Positions 1-7,416 of a DNA stretch of 64,000 nt are shown piece after piece. The position numbers and the translations under genes were made by a program. The DNA is from Pseudomonas pisciculturae (GTDB lineage Bacteria > Pseudomonadota > Gammaproteobacteria > Pseudomonadales > Pseudomonadaceae): the NCBI RefSeq assembly GCF_015461805.1, contig NZ_JACVZE010000001.1, positions 124,001 through 188,000 of the forward strand, read 5' to 3'. Within the stretch, counting starts at the first letter, position 1; each line of letters starts with the position of its first letter. The notes under the pieces were generated by a model, which saw only the letters and a program-made list of their open reading frames with translations, was not told the DNA's origin and ran no database searches.

Positions 1-636
1 CAACAAGCCTGGAGCCAGGTGCTGTTGCTCGCCAACCTCAAGCACGGTGAGCAGTCGGTGCAATGGCAGGCGGGGCTGCGCACCCTGGACGAATTGGTCT
101 GGAGCGTCAGCCTGCAAGACGACGCCGAATCGGGGCAGCATTTGTTGGAGCACGTGCCGGGTCTACTCAAGGCCCTGCGCGATGGTTTGACCAGTGCCGC
201 GTTCGACCCTTTCAGTACCCGTGAATTTTTTGTGCGCTTGCAGGCCCTGCATATCCATGCACCCGAGGACGTCGATGAGTTGATTCACGTGCGTGAGCCT
301 TTTGTGCTCAGCGCCGTATCGAACGAACACGTCGAATGCCTGCCGCACAATGACCCTGATCTGCTCAAGGCCCACCAGTTGCGGGTGGGTGGCTGGGTTG
401 CGTTTGAAGAGGGCGAAGTCAATGCCCAGCGTTGCAAGCTCACCGCAATCATGGGGCCTGCCCACACCTATATATTTGTCAGCCACACGGGGCTCAAAGT
501 GCTGGAGCAAAGCGTCGGCCAGTTGGCGTTGGCGTTCAAGCGCGGCGCGCTGCACACCCTCGACGACGGGCCATTGTTCGAGCGGGCGCTGGTGGCGGTG
601 GTGAGCAGGCTGCGACAACTCAATCGCGGCAAGTGA
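1..636 (+). CDS. DUF1631 family protein, C-terminal part (gene starts before the window)
   Basis: The frame is open from the first base, so the 211 codons here are only the end of a larger gene. The piece is soluble-looking with no membrane segment; it contains LRVGGWVAFEEGE followed by a short beta-rich stretch, as in the C-terminal part of DUF1631 proteins of Pseudomonas. DUF1631 proteins are large and of unknown biochemical function. In P. aeruginosa a gene of this kind, as I recall, also lies immediately before ampD, which supports the call. A gap of about 60 bases separates it from ampD on the same strand. An ATG exists at 19, but it is internal to the open frame. Confidence 0.65.
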   Translation, partial: QQAWSQVLLLANLKHGEQSVQWQAGLRTLDELVWSVSLQDDAESGQHLLEHVPGLLKALRDGLTSAAFDPFSTREFFVRLQALHIHAPEDVDELIHVREPFVLSAVSNEHVECLPHNDPDLLKAHQLRVGGWVAFEEGEVNAQRCKLTAIMGPAHTYIFVSHTGLKVLEQSVGQLALAFKRGALHTLDDGPLFERALVAVVSRLRQLNRGK

Positions 637-697
637 TCGCAACCACGGGGTCGAACGCGGCATACTGGTCACATTCTGTCTCGCTCAAGGAACCTGT

Positions 698-1261
698 ATG
701 CAGTTGGACCCCGCCAGCGGTTGGTGTGAGGGCATCCGTCATTGCCCGTCGCCCAACTTCAACGAGCGCCCCACAGGCGAAATCTCACTGTTGGTGGTGC
801 ACAACATCAGCCTGCCACCGGCGCAGTTCGCCACTGGTAAGGTGCAGGAGTTCTTCCAGAATCGCCTGGATGTCACGGAACATCCCTACTTTGAAGGGAT
901 CGCCGACCTACGAGTGTCCGCGCATTTTCTGATAGAGCGCGATGGCGCGGTGACGCAGTTTGTGTCGTGTACCGATCGAGCCTGGCATGCCGGGGTCTCG
1001 CGCTTCGAGGGGCGTGAGACCTGTAATGACTTTTCCTTGGGGATCGAGTTGGAAGGTACTGATGATCTGCCATTCACCGATGCTCAATACACGTCACTGA
1101 TCGACCTGGCCCGCCAGTTGCTCGCGGCCTACCCGCGCATCACGGTCCAACGGATTTGTGGCCACAGCGATATCGCGCCGGGACGCAAGACCGATCCCGG
1201 CCCGGCTTTTGATTGGATGCGCTTTCGCAGCGCCCTGCAGGATGGAGGACATGCACGATGA
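698..1261 (+). CDS. ampD: 1,6-anhydro-N-acetylmuramyl-L-alanine amidase AmpD
   Basis: Cytoplasmic zinc amidase (N-acetylmuramoyl-L-alanine amidase, Amidase_2 family) that removes the peptide from anhydro-muropeptides during cell-wall recycling. Loss of AmpD is the classic route to AmpC beta-lactamase derepression through AmpR. The 187 residues match the family length. Visible zinc ligands are H35 (LVVHNIS), H156 (ICGHSDIAPGRK) and D166 (KTDPGPAFDW); E117 and K164 fit the catalytic positions. AAGGAA lies just before the ATG. Its stop overlaps the ampE start as ATGA, so the two are translationally coupled. Confidence 0.96.
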   Translation: MQLDPASGWCEGIRHCPSPNFNERPTGEISLLVVHNISLPPAQFATGKVQEFFQNRLDVTEHPYFEGIADLRVSAHFLIERDGAVTQFVSCTDRAWHAGVSRFEGRETCNDFSLGIELEGTDDLPFTDAQYTSLIDLARQLLAAYPRITVQRICGHSDIAPGRKTDPGPAFDWMRFRSALQDGGHAR

Positions 1262-2094
1262 GTTTCCTGGTGTTGGTGCTGGCGGTGTGGATCGAAAAAT
1301 TCTCGGCCCTGCGCCAGCGGTTGCAACGTGACAGCGGGTGGCTGCGTGAGTTGGCCAAGCTGGAATCGAGCCCGCGTTTGGGCAAGCGGCCTTGGTTGGT
1401 CCTGACGCTGCTGGTGTTGTTGCCGGTGGCGTTGTTGGCACTGTTGCTGTTGGTGCTGGAGCCGGTGGCCTATGGCTTGCTGGCCCTGCCAGTGCACCTG
1501 CTGGTGGTGATTTATAGCCTGGGCCGTGGTGATCTCTTGGCCGGCCTTGGCCCCTTTCGCGATGCCTGGCGGCGTGGTGACTTGCAAGCCGCCGAGCACG
1601 TGGCCGAACGTGACCTGAACCTCGGTGCCGACAGCGGTGAGCAACTGCTTGAGCGCGTCCAGGGCCATCTGCTGTGGCAGGCCTACCAAAGCTTTTTCGC
1701 GGTGATCTTCTGGTACTTCCTGCTGGGCCCTGTCGCTGCACTGGCTTATCGCTTGCTGGCACTGGCCAGTGAGCATAGCCAGAACCCACTGGTGGCCGAA
1801 CGCGCCGCGCAACTGCGCCACGCATTTGACTGGTTGCCCGTGCGTTTGCTGGCAGCGAGCTTTGCCCTGGTGGGCAACTTCGTTGCGGTCAGCCGCGTGA
1901 TGCTCCACGAACTGCTGAGCTGGGACATCAGCGCTGCCCAATTGGTGGAGAAAGTCGGCCTGGTCGCCGCCGAAATCCCACCGCCGGTGGTGGGTGCCGA
2001 CGGCATCACCAGCCTGGATCGCCTGTGGGAACTGCTGCTGCGCGCCGCGGTGCTGTGGTATGCCGGGTTTGCGATCTGGACCGTGCTGCCCTAA
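1258..2094 (+). CDS. ampE: AmpE, inner-membrane protein of the ampDE operon
   Basis: 278-residue membrane protein in an ATGA overlap with ampD. An in-frame ATG at 1213 lies inside ampD; the start at 1258 gives the family N-terminus MSFLVLVLAVWIEKFSALR. Hydrophobic segments are visible at about residues 40-62, 65-85, 140-165, 195-215 and at the extreme C-terminus. AmpE is described as a regulatory signalling membrane protein of beta-lactamase induction, but its reaction is unknown. Context (ampD upstream, chemoreceptor downstream) agrees with the PAO1 arrangement as remembered. REP-like DNA begins 5 bases after the stop. Confidence 0.92.
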   Translation: MSFLVLVLAVWIEKFSALRQRLQRDSGWLRELAKLESSPRLGKRPWLVLTLLVLLPVALLALLLLVLEPVAYGLLALPVHLLVVIYSLGRGDLLAGLGPFRDAWRRGDLQAAEHVAERDLNLGADSGEQLLERVQGHLLWQAYQSFFAVIFWYFLLGPVAALAYRLLALASEHSQNPLVAERAAQLRHAFDWLPVRLLAASFALVGNFVAVSRVMLHELLSWDISAAQLVEKVGLVAAEIPPPVVGADGITSLDRLWELLLRAAVLWYAGFAIWTVLP

Positions 2095-2098
2095 AACA

Positions 2099-2128
2099 GT
2101 GGGAGGGGGCTTGCCCCCGATAGCGGTG
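2099..2128. repeat. Unpaired REP half-element (GTGGGAGG type)
   Basis: This begins directly after the ampE stop and carries the same GTGGGAGGGGGCTTGCCCCC core as the left half of the paired element at 12954. No matching inverted half follows within 100 bases, so it is a solitary REP. It can fold by itself (GGGGGC/GCCCCC) and may act as the 3' end of the ampDE transcript. Confidence 0.8.
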
Positions 2129-2164
2129 GTATCTACACAACTATCGACGCTGACTAAACCCGAA

Positions 2165-2219
<55 letters not shown>

Positions 2220-2249
2220 CTTTTGATTTGGTTTTTGATCTTGATCTGA

Positions 2250-2475
2250 GGCGCCCCGTTAACCACGCTGGCCGAACGCAGGCTTGAATCCGTGGGTAAC
2301 CCGGCAGGACGCCGGGTTAGCCGTCCTGGGCCAAGGATGGCCCATGACGGCGGCCCACGGATTCAAGCCGGAGTGAGGGCACACCGAGCCTAGGCGAGGT
2401 GCCGAGTGGTGGGGCAAGAGCCCTTTGGTTACTTTGGGGCTCTTTTCCAAAGTGACCCGCCGTAAGGGCGGAACC
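2250..2475. repeat. Dispersed non-coding repeat with nested hairpins
   Basis: An outer inverted repeat joins 2281-2296 to 2354-2369 (16-base arms, GGCTTGAATCCGTGGG). Inside it are a perfect 9-bp stem with a 5-base loop (2297-2305/2311-2319, TAACCCGGC) and a GGGCC/GGCCC stem (2328-2332/2339-2343). A further short stem (CCGCC-GTAA-GGCGG) lies near 2457-2470. The sequence resembles an element I recall as recurring between genes in P. fluorescens-group chromosomes; the exact ends are uncertain. Open frames on the - strand here are not supported as genes. Confidence 0.7.
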
Positions 2476-2540
2476 AATAGCAACCCTCACCAAAATAACG
2501 GATATGTACTCCGACAAAAAAACCTCTAGCGCCTGACACA

Positions 2541-2692
2541 TAGCTATCGCAGGCAAGCCAGCTCCCACAGTCGATTCGGTTTCAACCCATCAACCTTACT
2601 CGCCTGCCGGGCCGTCACGGGAGCAAGCTCTCTCGCCACAGGTGCAGTGTTCGCCTTAACTGACTGGCAATAGGGCAAACCCTCTCCCACAG
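2541..2692. repeat. Solitary REP half plus two decayed REP-like copies
   Basis: Positions 2541-2570 hold the right-hand half of a GTGGGAGCTGG-type REP (TATCGCAGGCAAGCCAGC then TCCCACA). Two weaker copies follow, one ending in CTCTCGCCACA near 2641 and one in CCTCTCCCACA near 2691. None has a partner in the expected spacing. The rest of the gap, to the chemoreceptor start at 2818, is AT-richer and presumably holds its promoter. Confidence 0.65.
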
Positions 2693-2817
2693 CTTTTTGC
2701 AGCATGCCCACTGTCGTTAACCTTAAGTTACAAAACTCCCTTCCAAATTGAGCTATACAGATGCTGGCTAACTGCCGCCCTGCGCTTCAATAAAAATAAA
2801 AGAAAGGGAGTTCACCT

Positions 2818-4848
2818 GTGAAGAGCTTGCTCTATCCCGCCGTCGCGCTGATGAATCGCCTGAGTTTCGGCATGAAATTCAGCCTGATCAGCGTGCTGTT
2901 CCTGCTGCCGATGCTGGCGACCAACTTTTACCTGGTGCGTGATTCCTGGCGCGAGTTCCAGGGCACTCGCATTGAATTGCAAAGCCTCGATCTACTCGGC
3001 AGTAGCCTGGCCCTGCGCCGTGACCTTGAAACCCTCAATAATCTGGTACAGATCAACGCCACCCTCGGCCAGTCCGGCAAGGCGGGTGACCTTGAGGGCA
3101 AGATCCGCGCGCTGGAGCAAGGCGTGTTGGACCGCCTGCAAGGCCTCAACGCCATGACCACCGACCCCGAGCAAATCGCGGCGTTTGAGGGCAAGCGCGA
3201 TGAGTTGATCGGCGCCTTCAAAGCCCAGCAACAGGAAACCTCGCTGCTGAGTAAAAGTGCGCTGATCGGCAAACTGCTCAACAAGGCACAGATGCTCAGC
3301 CAGATCATCGCCAGTCAATCCGGCCTGAGCCGCGACCCCCAAAGTGATCTGCGCCAACTCAGCGAACTGATCACCAGCGTCACCCCGCAAGTCACCCAGA
3401 CCCTGGGCGAAGGCCGGGCGATGGGCGCGTATTCCCTGGGCCAAGGCTTTCTGAACTCAGCCTCCAGTACCCGTTTTGATGAATTGCTGCAGCAGTTGGA
3501 AAAGCTCCAGGCGGAATATGGGTTGAAGTTGCAGGACGCCCTGGGCTCCAGCAAACCGGCGCACACCGCGCTCGACAGCCTTGCCGCGAGCAGCAACGCC
3601 AGCCTCAAGCAAGGCAGCGAGTTGTTTGAAGAGCAGGTGGTGATGGCCGAAACCTTGGATGCCCCTTGGCAAGGTTTCTACGACAACGTCAGCCAATTAA
3701 TGGCCCAAACCTACCAACTCAATGAAGCCACCCTGACCTTTATCGGGCAGCAGTTAGAGCAGCGCCTGGCGCAGAACCGCACGCATATGGTGGTGTTGGT
3801 GTCGGCGCTGACGGCGGTGTTCTTGTTGATCTTTTATCTCTACGCCGGTTTCTACGCCTCCACCCGCACCACGCTTCGACGCCTGGCACTGATGATGGAC
3901 AACGTCGCGGCCGGCGACATGACCGTCACGTTTGTAGCCCATAGCCGCGATGAACTGGGCGACCTGGGCCAGGTGTTCAATGGCACGGTGGCCAAGATCC
4001 ATGACCTGATCGAGCGCGTCGGGCACACCGTCAGCCAGGTCGAGTTGCAGGCAGGCCAGGTGCAAACGGTGTCGGCTCAGAGCAATCAGGCGGTATCCGG
4101 CCAGCGCTCTCAGATCGAACAAGTGGCGACGGCCATGAACCAGATGTCATCCACCGCCCAGGAAGTGGCGCGCAGTGCGGCGGCGGCAGTCAGCAGTGCC
4201 CACAGCGTCAACGACGAAACCGTCAGCGGCCGTGGCCTGGTGCAATCCCAGCAAGGCAGTATTGCGCGGCTGGCGTCGGAGATTGACCTTTCGGTGCAAG
4301 TGATCAATCAGTTGGCCACCGACAGCCAGTCCATCAGCAGCGTCTTGGAAGTGATCAAAAGCATCGCCGAACAAACCAACCTGCTGGCGCTTAATGCCGC
4401 CATCGAGGCTGCACGGGCCGGCGAGCAAGGCCGAGGTTTTGCCGTCGTGGCCGATGAGGTGCGTACCTTGGCCCGGCGCACCCAGCGTTCTACCGAGGAA
4501 ATCGAGCAGATGATCGGCCGACTGCACAGCGGTGTGGGGGCTGCGGTGAAAGCCATGGGCACCAGTCATGAAATGGCCAATGGCACGGTGGGGCAGTCGG
4601 AAAAGGTCCAGCAGGCGTTGGAAAATATCCTCGGTGCTGTGGGCATGATCGTCGATCAAAACCAGCAGATTGCCGCTGCCGTGGAGCAGCAGACCGCCGT
4701 CGCCCACGACATCGACCAGAACATCGTCGAAATCAATCGTGCCGGCGAGCACGCTGCCGAGGGTGCCCATCAGACCGAGGCAGCGAGTCGGCAGTTGTCG
4801 ATGCAGGTGGTCGAGTTGAAACAACTGATCGGTGCATTTCGCGTGTAG
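2818..4848 (+). CDS. Methyl-accepting chemotaxis protein
   Basis: 676-residue transmembrane chemoreceptor that couples a periplasmic signal to the CheA/CheW array. It starts at GTG with GGGAG upstream. A membrane segment at about residues 20-41 is followed by a long, mostly helical periplasmic region (42-323), a second membrane segment (324-346), a HAMP domain, and a cytoplasmic signalling domain. The conserved hairpin tip ([19 protein letters not shown]) falls at about residues 518-536. There is no C-terminal CheR/CheB-binding pentapeptide; the protein ends GAFRV. The ligand cannot be told from sequence. It occupies the place of PAO1 PA4520 beside ampE, as I recall that map. Confidence 0.93.
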   Translation: MKSLLYPAVALMNRLSFGMKFSLISVLFLLPMLATNFYLVRDSWREFQGTRIELQSLDLLGSSLALRRDLETLNNLVQINATLGQSGKAGDLEGKIRALEQGVLDRLQGLNAMTTDPEQIAAFEGKRDELIGAFKAQQQETSLLSKSALIGKLLNKAQMLSQIIASQSGLSRDPQSDLRQLSELITSVTPQVTQTLGEGRAMGAYSLGQGFLNSASSTRFDELLQQLEKLQAEYGLKLQDALGSSKPAHTALDSLAASSNASLKQGSELFEEQVVMAETLDAPWQGFYDNVSQLMAQTYQLNEATLTFIGQQLEQRLAQNRTHMVVLVSALTAVFLLIFYLYAGFYASTRTTLRRLALMMDNVAAGDMTVTFVAHSRDELGDLGQVFNGTVAKIHDLIERVGHTVSQVELQAGQVQTVSAQSNQAVSGQRSQIEQVATAMNQMSSTAQEVARSAAAAVSSAHSVNDETVSGRGLVQSQQGSIARLASEIDLSVQVINQLATDSQSISSVLEVIKSIAEQTNLLALNAAIEAARAGEQGRGFAVVADEVRTLARRTQRSTEEIEQMIGRLHSGVGAAVKAMGTSHEMANGTVGQSEKVQQALENILGAVGMIVDQNQQIAAAVEQQTAVAHDIDQNIVEINRAGEHAAEGAHQTEAASRQLSMQVVELKQLIGAFRV

Positions 4849-4974
4849 GAAGCGAGGGTAGGATTAAGTTCTGATGGAAGTAGCACTTGTCTGGATTTGC
4901 TGGGTGACCTTTCATTGCGCCGCAGATGGGTGAGAATTTGTTTCACCTATTCATGGTTGCGGGAAGGCACGGCG

Positions 4975-5403
4975 ATGAACGCAATAATCGGTATCAGAGG
5001 GCATTGCACCGAATGCGAAATGACCTTTGAGCTAAAGCCCTGGCAGCTGAACTCGATTGCCATCGATGAGCCATTTGAGTGTGCGTATTGCCAGTCGTGC
5101 CTGACGTTGCACAGCCGCAAACAACTGCGTCAATTTCGCGCCTTGAACCACTGGGCGCTGGTTCGCCCGAGCATGATTATCCTGACGAGCGCGACCTTGG
5201 TGGTAGCGCTGGTCATGGAGTGGGTAGGGCTGCTCAGTGTGATTGGGCAGTTCAATGTTTCGCTGGTGACGGTGCTGATTCATTTCCTGGTCTTACGTTA
5301 CGCCCGTCATCGGCAAAGGATGACCCTTAACTTGCAGGCCACCCCCCCATTACCAATTGAACAACTCGCACGCGTTGCGTGTACTCGCCTGCGCCAACAG
5401 TAA
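4975..5403 (+). CDS. Small membrane protein with N-terminal zinc-ribbon-like cysteines
   Basis: 142 residues, not recognised as a named family. Two cysteine pairs near the N-terminus (CTECEM and CAYCQSC) suggest a metal-binding ribbon. Two hydrophobic segments follow, at about residues 64-88 and 93-110, then a basic stretch and a soluble tail. The ATG at 4975 (GGAAGG upstream) is preferred over the longer frame from 4897, whose extra 26 residues look non-coding. The gene converges on tatD and the two coding regions overlap by 54 bases at their 3' ends. Confidence 0.6.
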   Translation: MNAIIGIRGHCTECEMTFELKPWQLNSIAIDEPFECAYCQSCLTLHSRKQLRQFRALNHWALVRPSMIILTSATLVVALVMEWVGLLSVIGQFNVSLVTVLIHFLVLRYARHRQRMTLNLQATPPLPIEQLARVACTRLRQQ

Positions 5404-6126
5404 CGGTTCGATACCCATGCGCTCGGCCAGGGCGTGGCAGATATCGGGCAGGTGTTCGGGGCTGTTGCGTTGGCCGGGGTACATGGCGGGAGCCATGTCG
5501 GGTGAATCGGTTTCCAGTACCACTGCATCCAGTGGTAGTTGAGCCAATACCTTGTGCATCCGCAGCGCCTGGGGCCAAGTCGCCGCGCCGCCCAGGCCCA
5601 GCTTGAAACCGAGCTTGATGTACTCGCGGGCTTCTTCCTGGCTGCCGGCAAACGCATGGATGATGCCGCCACGGGGCAGGCGGATACGCTTGAGGGTAGC
5701 GATCACGGCTGCGTGGCTGCGCCGCACATGCAGCAGTGCCGGCAGTTGAAAGTCTACCGCCAGCTTGAGCTGGGCTTCAAACAGTGACTGCTGGCGCTCG
5801 CGGTCCAATGTTTCGAGAAAGTAATCCAAGCCAATCTCACCCACTGCGCACACTTGCCGATGGCCGTGCAGGCGGGTTAGCCAATCGCCCAGTTCTGTCA
5901 GGTCGGCGAGGCGATGTTCATCCAGGTAGACCGGGTGCAGGCCAAAGGCACCGAAGAGGCGTTCATCGGTTTGCACCAAGTCCCACAGCCGCTGCCAATT
6001 TTGCTGATACACCCCCAGCACTACCATGCGCTCCACACCCACCATACGGCTGTGGGCGAGGACTTCGCGGCGATCGTTGTCGAAGTCCGGGAAGTCCAAG
6101 TGGGTGTGGGTGTCGATCAACTCCAC
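5350..6126 (-). CDS. TatD-family metal-dependent hydrolase
   Basis: 258-residue TIM-barrel hydrolase of the TatD/YjjV family; members are metal-dependent deoxyribonucleases. The metal site begins with the N-terminal motif DTHTHLD, and further signature blocks are visible: AVGEIGLDY, the HVRRSH histidine, IIHAFAGS and the VLETDSPDM aspartate near the C-terminus. It lies 2 bases after the fruR stop on the same strand and is probably co-transcribed with it. Its last 54 bases run antisense to the end of the zinc-ribbon gene. Confidence 0.9.
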   Translation of the reverse strand: MELIDTHTHLDFPDFDNDRREVLAHSRMVGVERMVVLGVYQQNWQRLWDLVQTDERLFGAFGLHPVYLDEHRLADLTELGDWLTRLHGHRQVCAVGEIGLDYFLETLDRERQQSLFEAQLKLAVDFQLPALLHVRRSHAAVIATLKRIRLPRGGIIHAFAGSQEEAREYIKLGFKLGLGGAATWPQALRMHKVLAQLPLDAVVLETDSPDMAPAMYPGQRNSPEHLPDICHALAERMGIEPLLLAQASTRNACELFNW

Positions 6127-6128
6127 GC

Positions 6129-7124
6129 TCAGGCCTCGTGAATACGCTGCTTGAACGTACGGCCGATGGCGTGCACGCCAGGCTGGTAGTGCTCGTCTTC
6201 AATTGCGGCTAGGGCCAGCTTCAGCGCGGCGTCGGCGATCAGCTGATGTTGTTGGGCCATGGCGTTGACCGGCAGCGGCAAGAAGTCCAGCAACTGGGTG
6301 TCACCAAAGGTGCCCAGGCGCAGCGGGCGCGACTTGAGTGGGAAGTCATGCAGCGCGTCGAACACGCCTTGCAGCAGCACGTAGGAGGTGGTTACCAGCG
6401 CATCAGGCAAATGCCCCAAGCGTTGCAGCAATTGCTCCATCAATTGTCGGCCACAGTCACGGCTGAATGATTCGCCGTGCTCAATCAACACCTCGCCCTT
6501 GAAGCCTTGCAGCGCTTCGCCAAAGCCCGCCGCACGCTCCTGGCTGATACTCAACTCGGGGCGCGCACCGATCAGCACGATCTGCTTGGGCAGCGGTTGC
6601 AGCAGGCTGCTGGTCAATTGATGGCAGGCTTGGCGGTCATCGCTGACCACCGAGCAGAACTGCGCAGGGTCCATCACCCGGTCAATCGCAATCACCGGCA
6701 GGCCCTTGGCTTGCAGCTCACGGTAACTGTCATCGTTGGGCGGCAGGCAACTGGCCACGAACAACGCATCACAACGGCGGGCGCGAAACAGTTGCAGCAG
6801 TTGGCGCTCGCTGCCCGCGTCATCGTCGGAACTGGCGATCAGTAACTGATAGCCACGTGCCCGTGCGCCTTGCTCCAAAAGCTTGGCGATACGTGCGTAA
6901 CTGGGGTTTTCCAGGTCGGGCAAGATAAAGCCCAAGGTACGCGTGTGCCGGCTGCGTAGCCCGGCCGCCTGGGGGTTGGGCGTAAAACCATGGGCTTCAA
7001 CCACGGCGCGCACCCGTTCGACGGTCGCGCTGCTGATCCGTTGTTGTTCGGCCTTGCCATTGATGACATAGCTGGCGGTGGTTACGGACACACCGGCCAG
7101 ACGTGCGATATCACTGAGTTTCAA
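6129..7124 (-). CDS. fruR: Catabolite repressor-activator FruR/Cra (LacI family), probable TTG start
   Basis: LacI/GalR-family regulator divergent from the fructose PTS operon. The N-terminal helix-turn-helix reads LSDIARLAGVSVTTASYVIN and a periplasmic-binding-like effector domain follows. In P. putida Cra the effector is fructose-1-phosphate. The longest frame starts at an ATG at 7211, which would add 29 residues before the HTH. A TTG at 7124 gives MKLSDIARL, the usual family N-terminus, has AAGGAA 8 bases upstream and yields 331 residues, so I chose it. tatD follows after 2 bases. Confidence 0.9.
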   Translation of the reverse strand: MKLSDIARLAGVSVTTASYVINGKAEQQRISSATVERVRAVVEAHGFTPNPQAAGLRSRHTRTLGFILPDLENPSYARIAKLLEQGARARGYQLLIASSDDDAGSERQLLQLFRARRCDALFVASCLPPNDDSYRELQAKGLPVIAIDRVMDPAQFCSVVSDDRQACHQLTSSLLQPLPKQIVLIGARPELSISQERAAGFGEALQGFKGEVLIEHGESFSRDCGRQLMEQLLQRLGHLPDALVTTSYVLLQGVFDALHDFPLKSRPLRLGTFGDTQLLDFLPLPVNAMAQQHQLIADAALKLALAAIEDEHYQPGVHAIGRTFKQRIHEA

Positions 7125-7269
7125 ACCGGGATTTCCTTGTTTTTTGGAGCTTGCCCCGACATTTTGTCCAATCGTAACCGATTCCTGTACACGACAGACG
7201 TCCTGACTCAAGCGCCGAGTGGTTCTTCAAGGATGCGCAATTAACGCGTAATCTGCCATAAATTATAGA

Positions 7270-7281
7270 TTAAACGTTTCA
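7270..7281. promoter_or_regulatory. Cra/FruR operator between fruR and fruB
   Basis: TTAAACGTTTCA occurs exactly once in the fruR-fruB gap. It is identical to the P. putida Cra operator as I remember it from the literature. It lies 136 bases upstream of the fruB start and about 146 upstream of the fruR start, so it can serve the operon, the regulator, or both. Confidence 0.85.
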
Positions 7282-7416
7282 GCAAGCGTATTTTTACGAT
7301 ATTCGCTGCTGAGTGGTCACTGCCAATTGACTACTCAGTCAGTTATTCCGAATCGCCCTTACACTGTTTATTCAAAACAATACCTAGTGCATTACTGCAC
7401 TAACTAGGAGAACGGC

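Noticed and set aside
2259..2568. Open frames of 74 and 83 codons on the - strand in the ampE-chemoreceptor gap.
   Set aside because: They lie wholly inside the dispersed repeat and REP sequence, have no ribosome-binding site and no protein-like composition.
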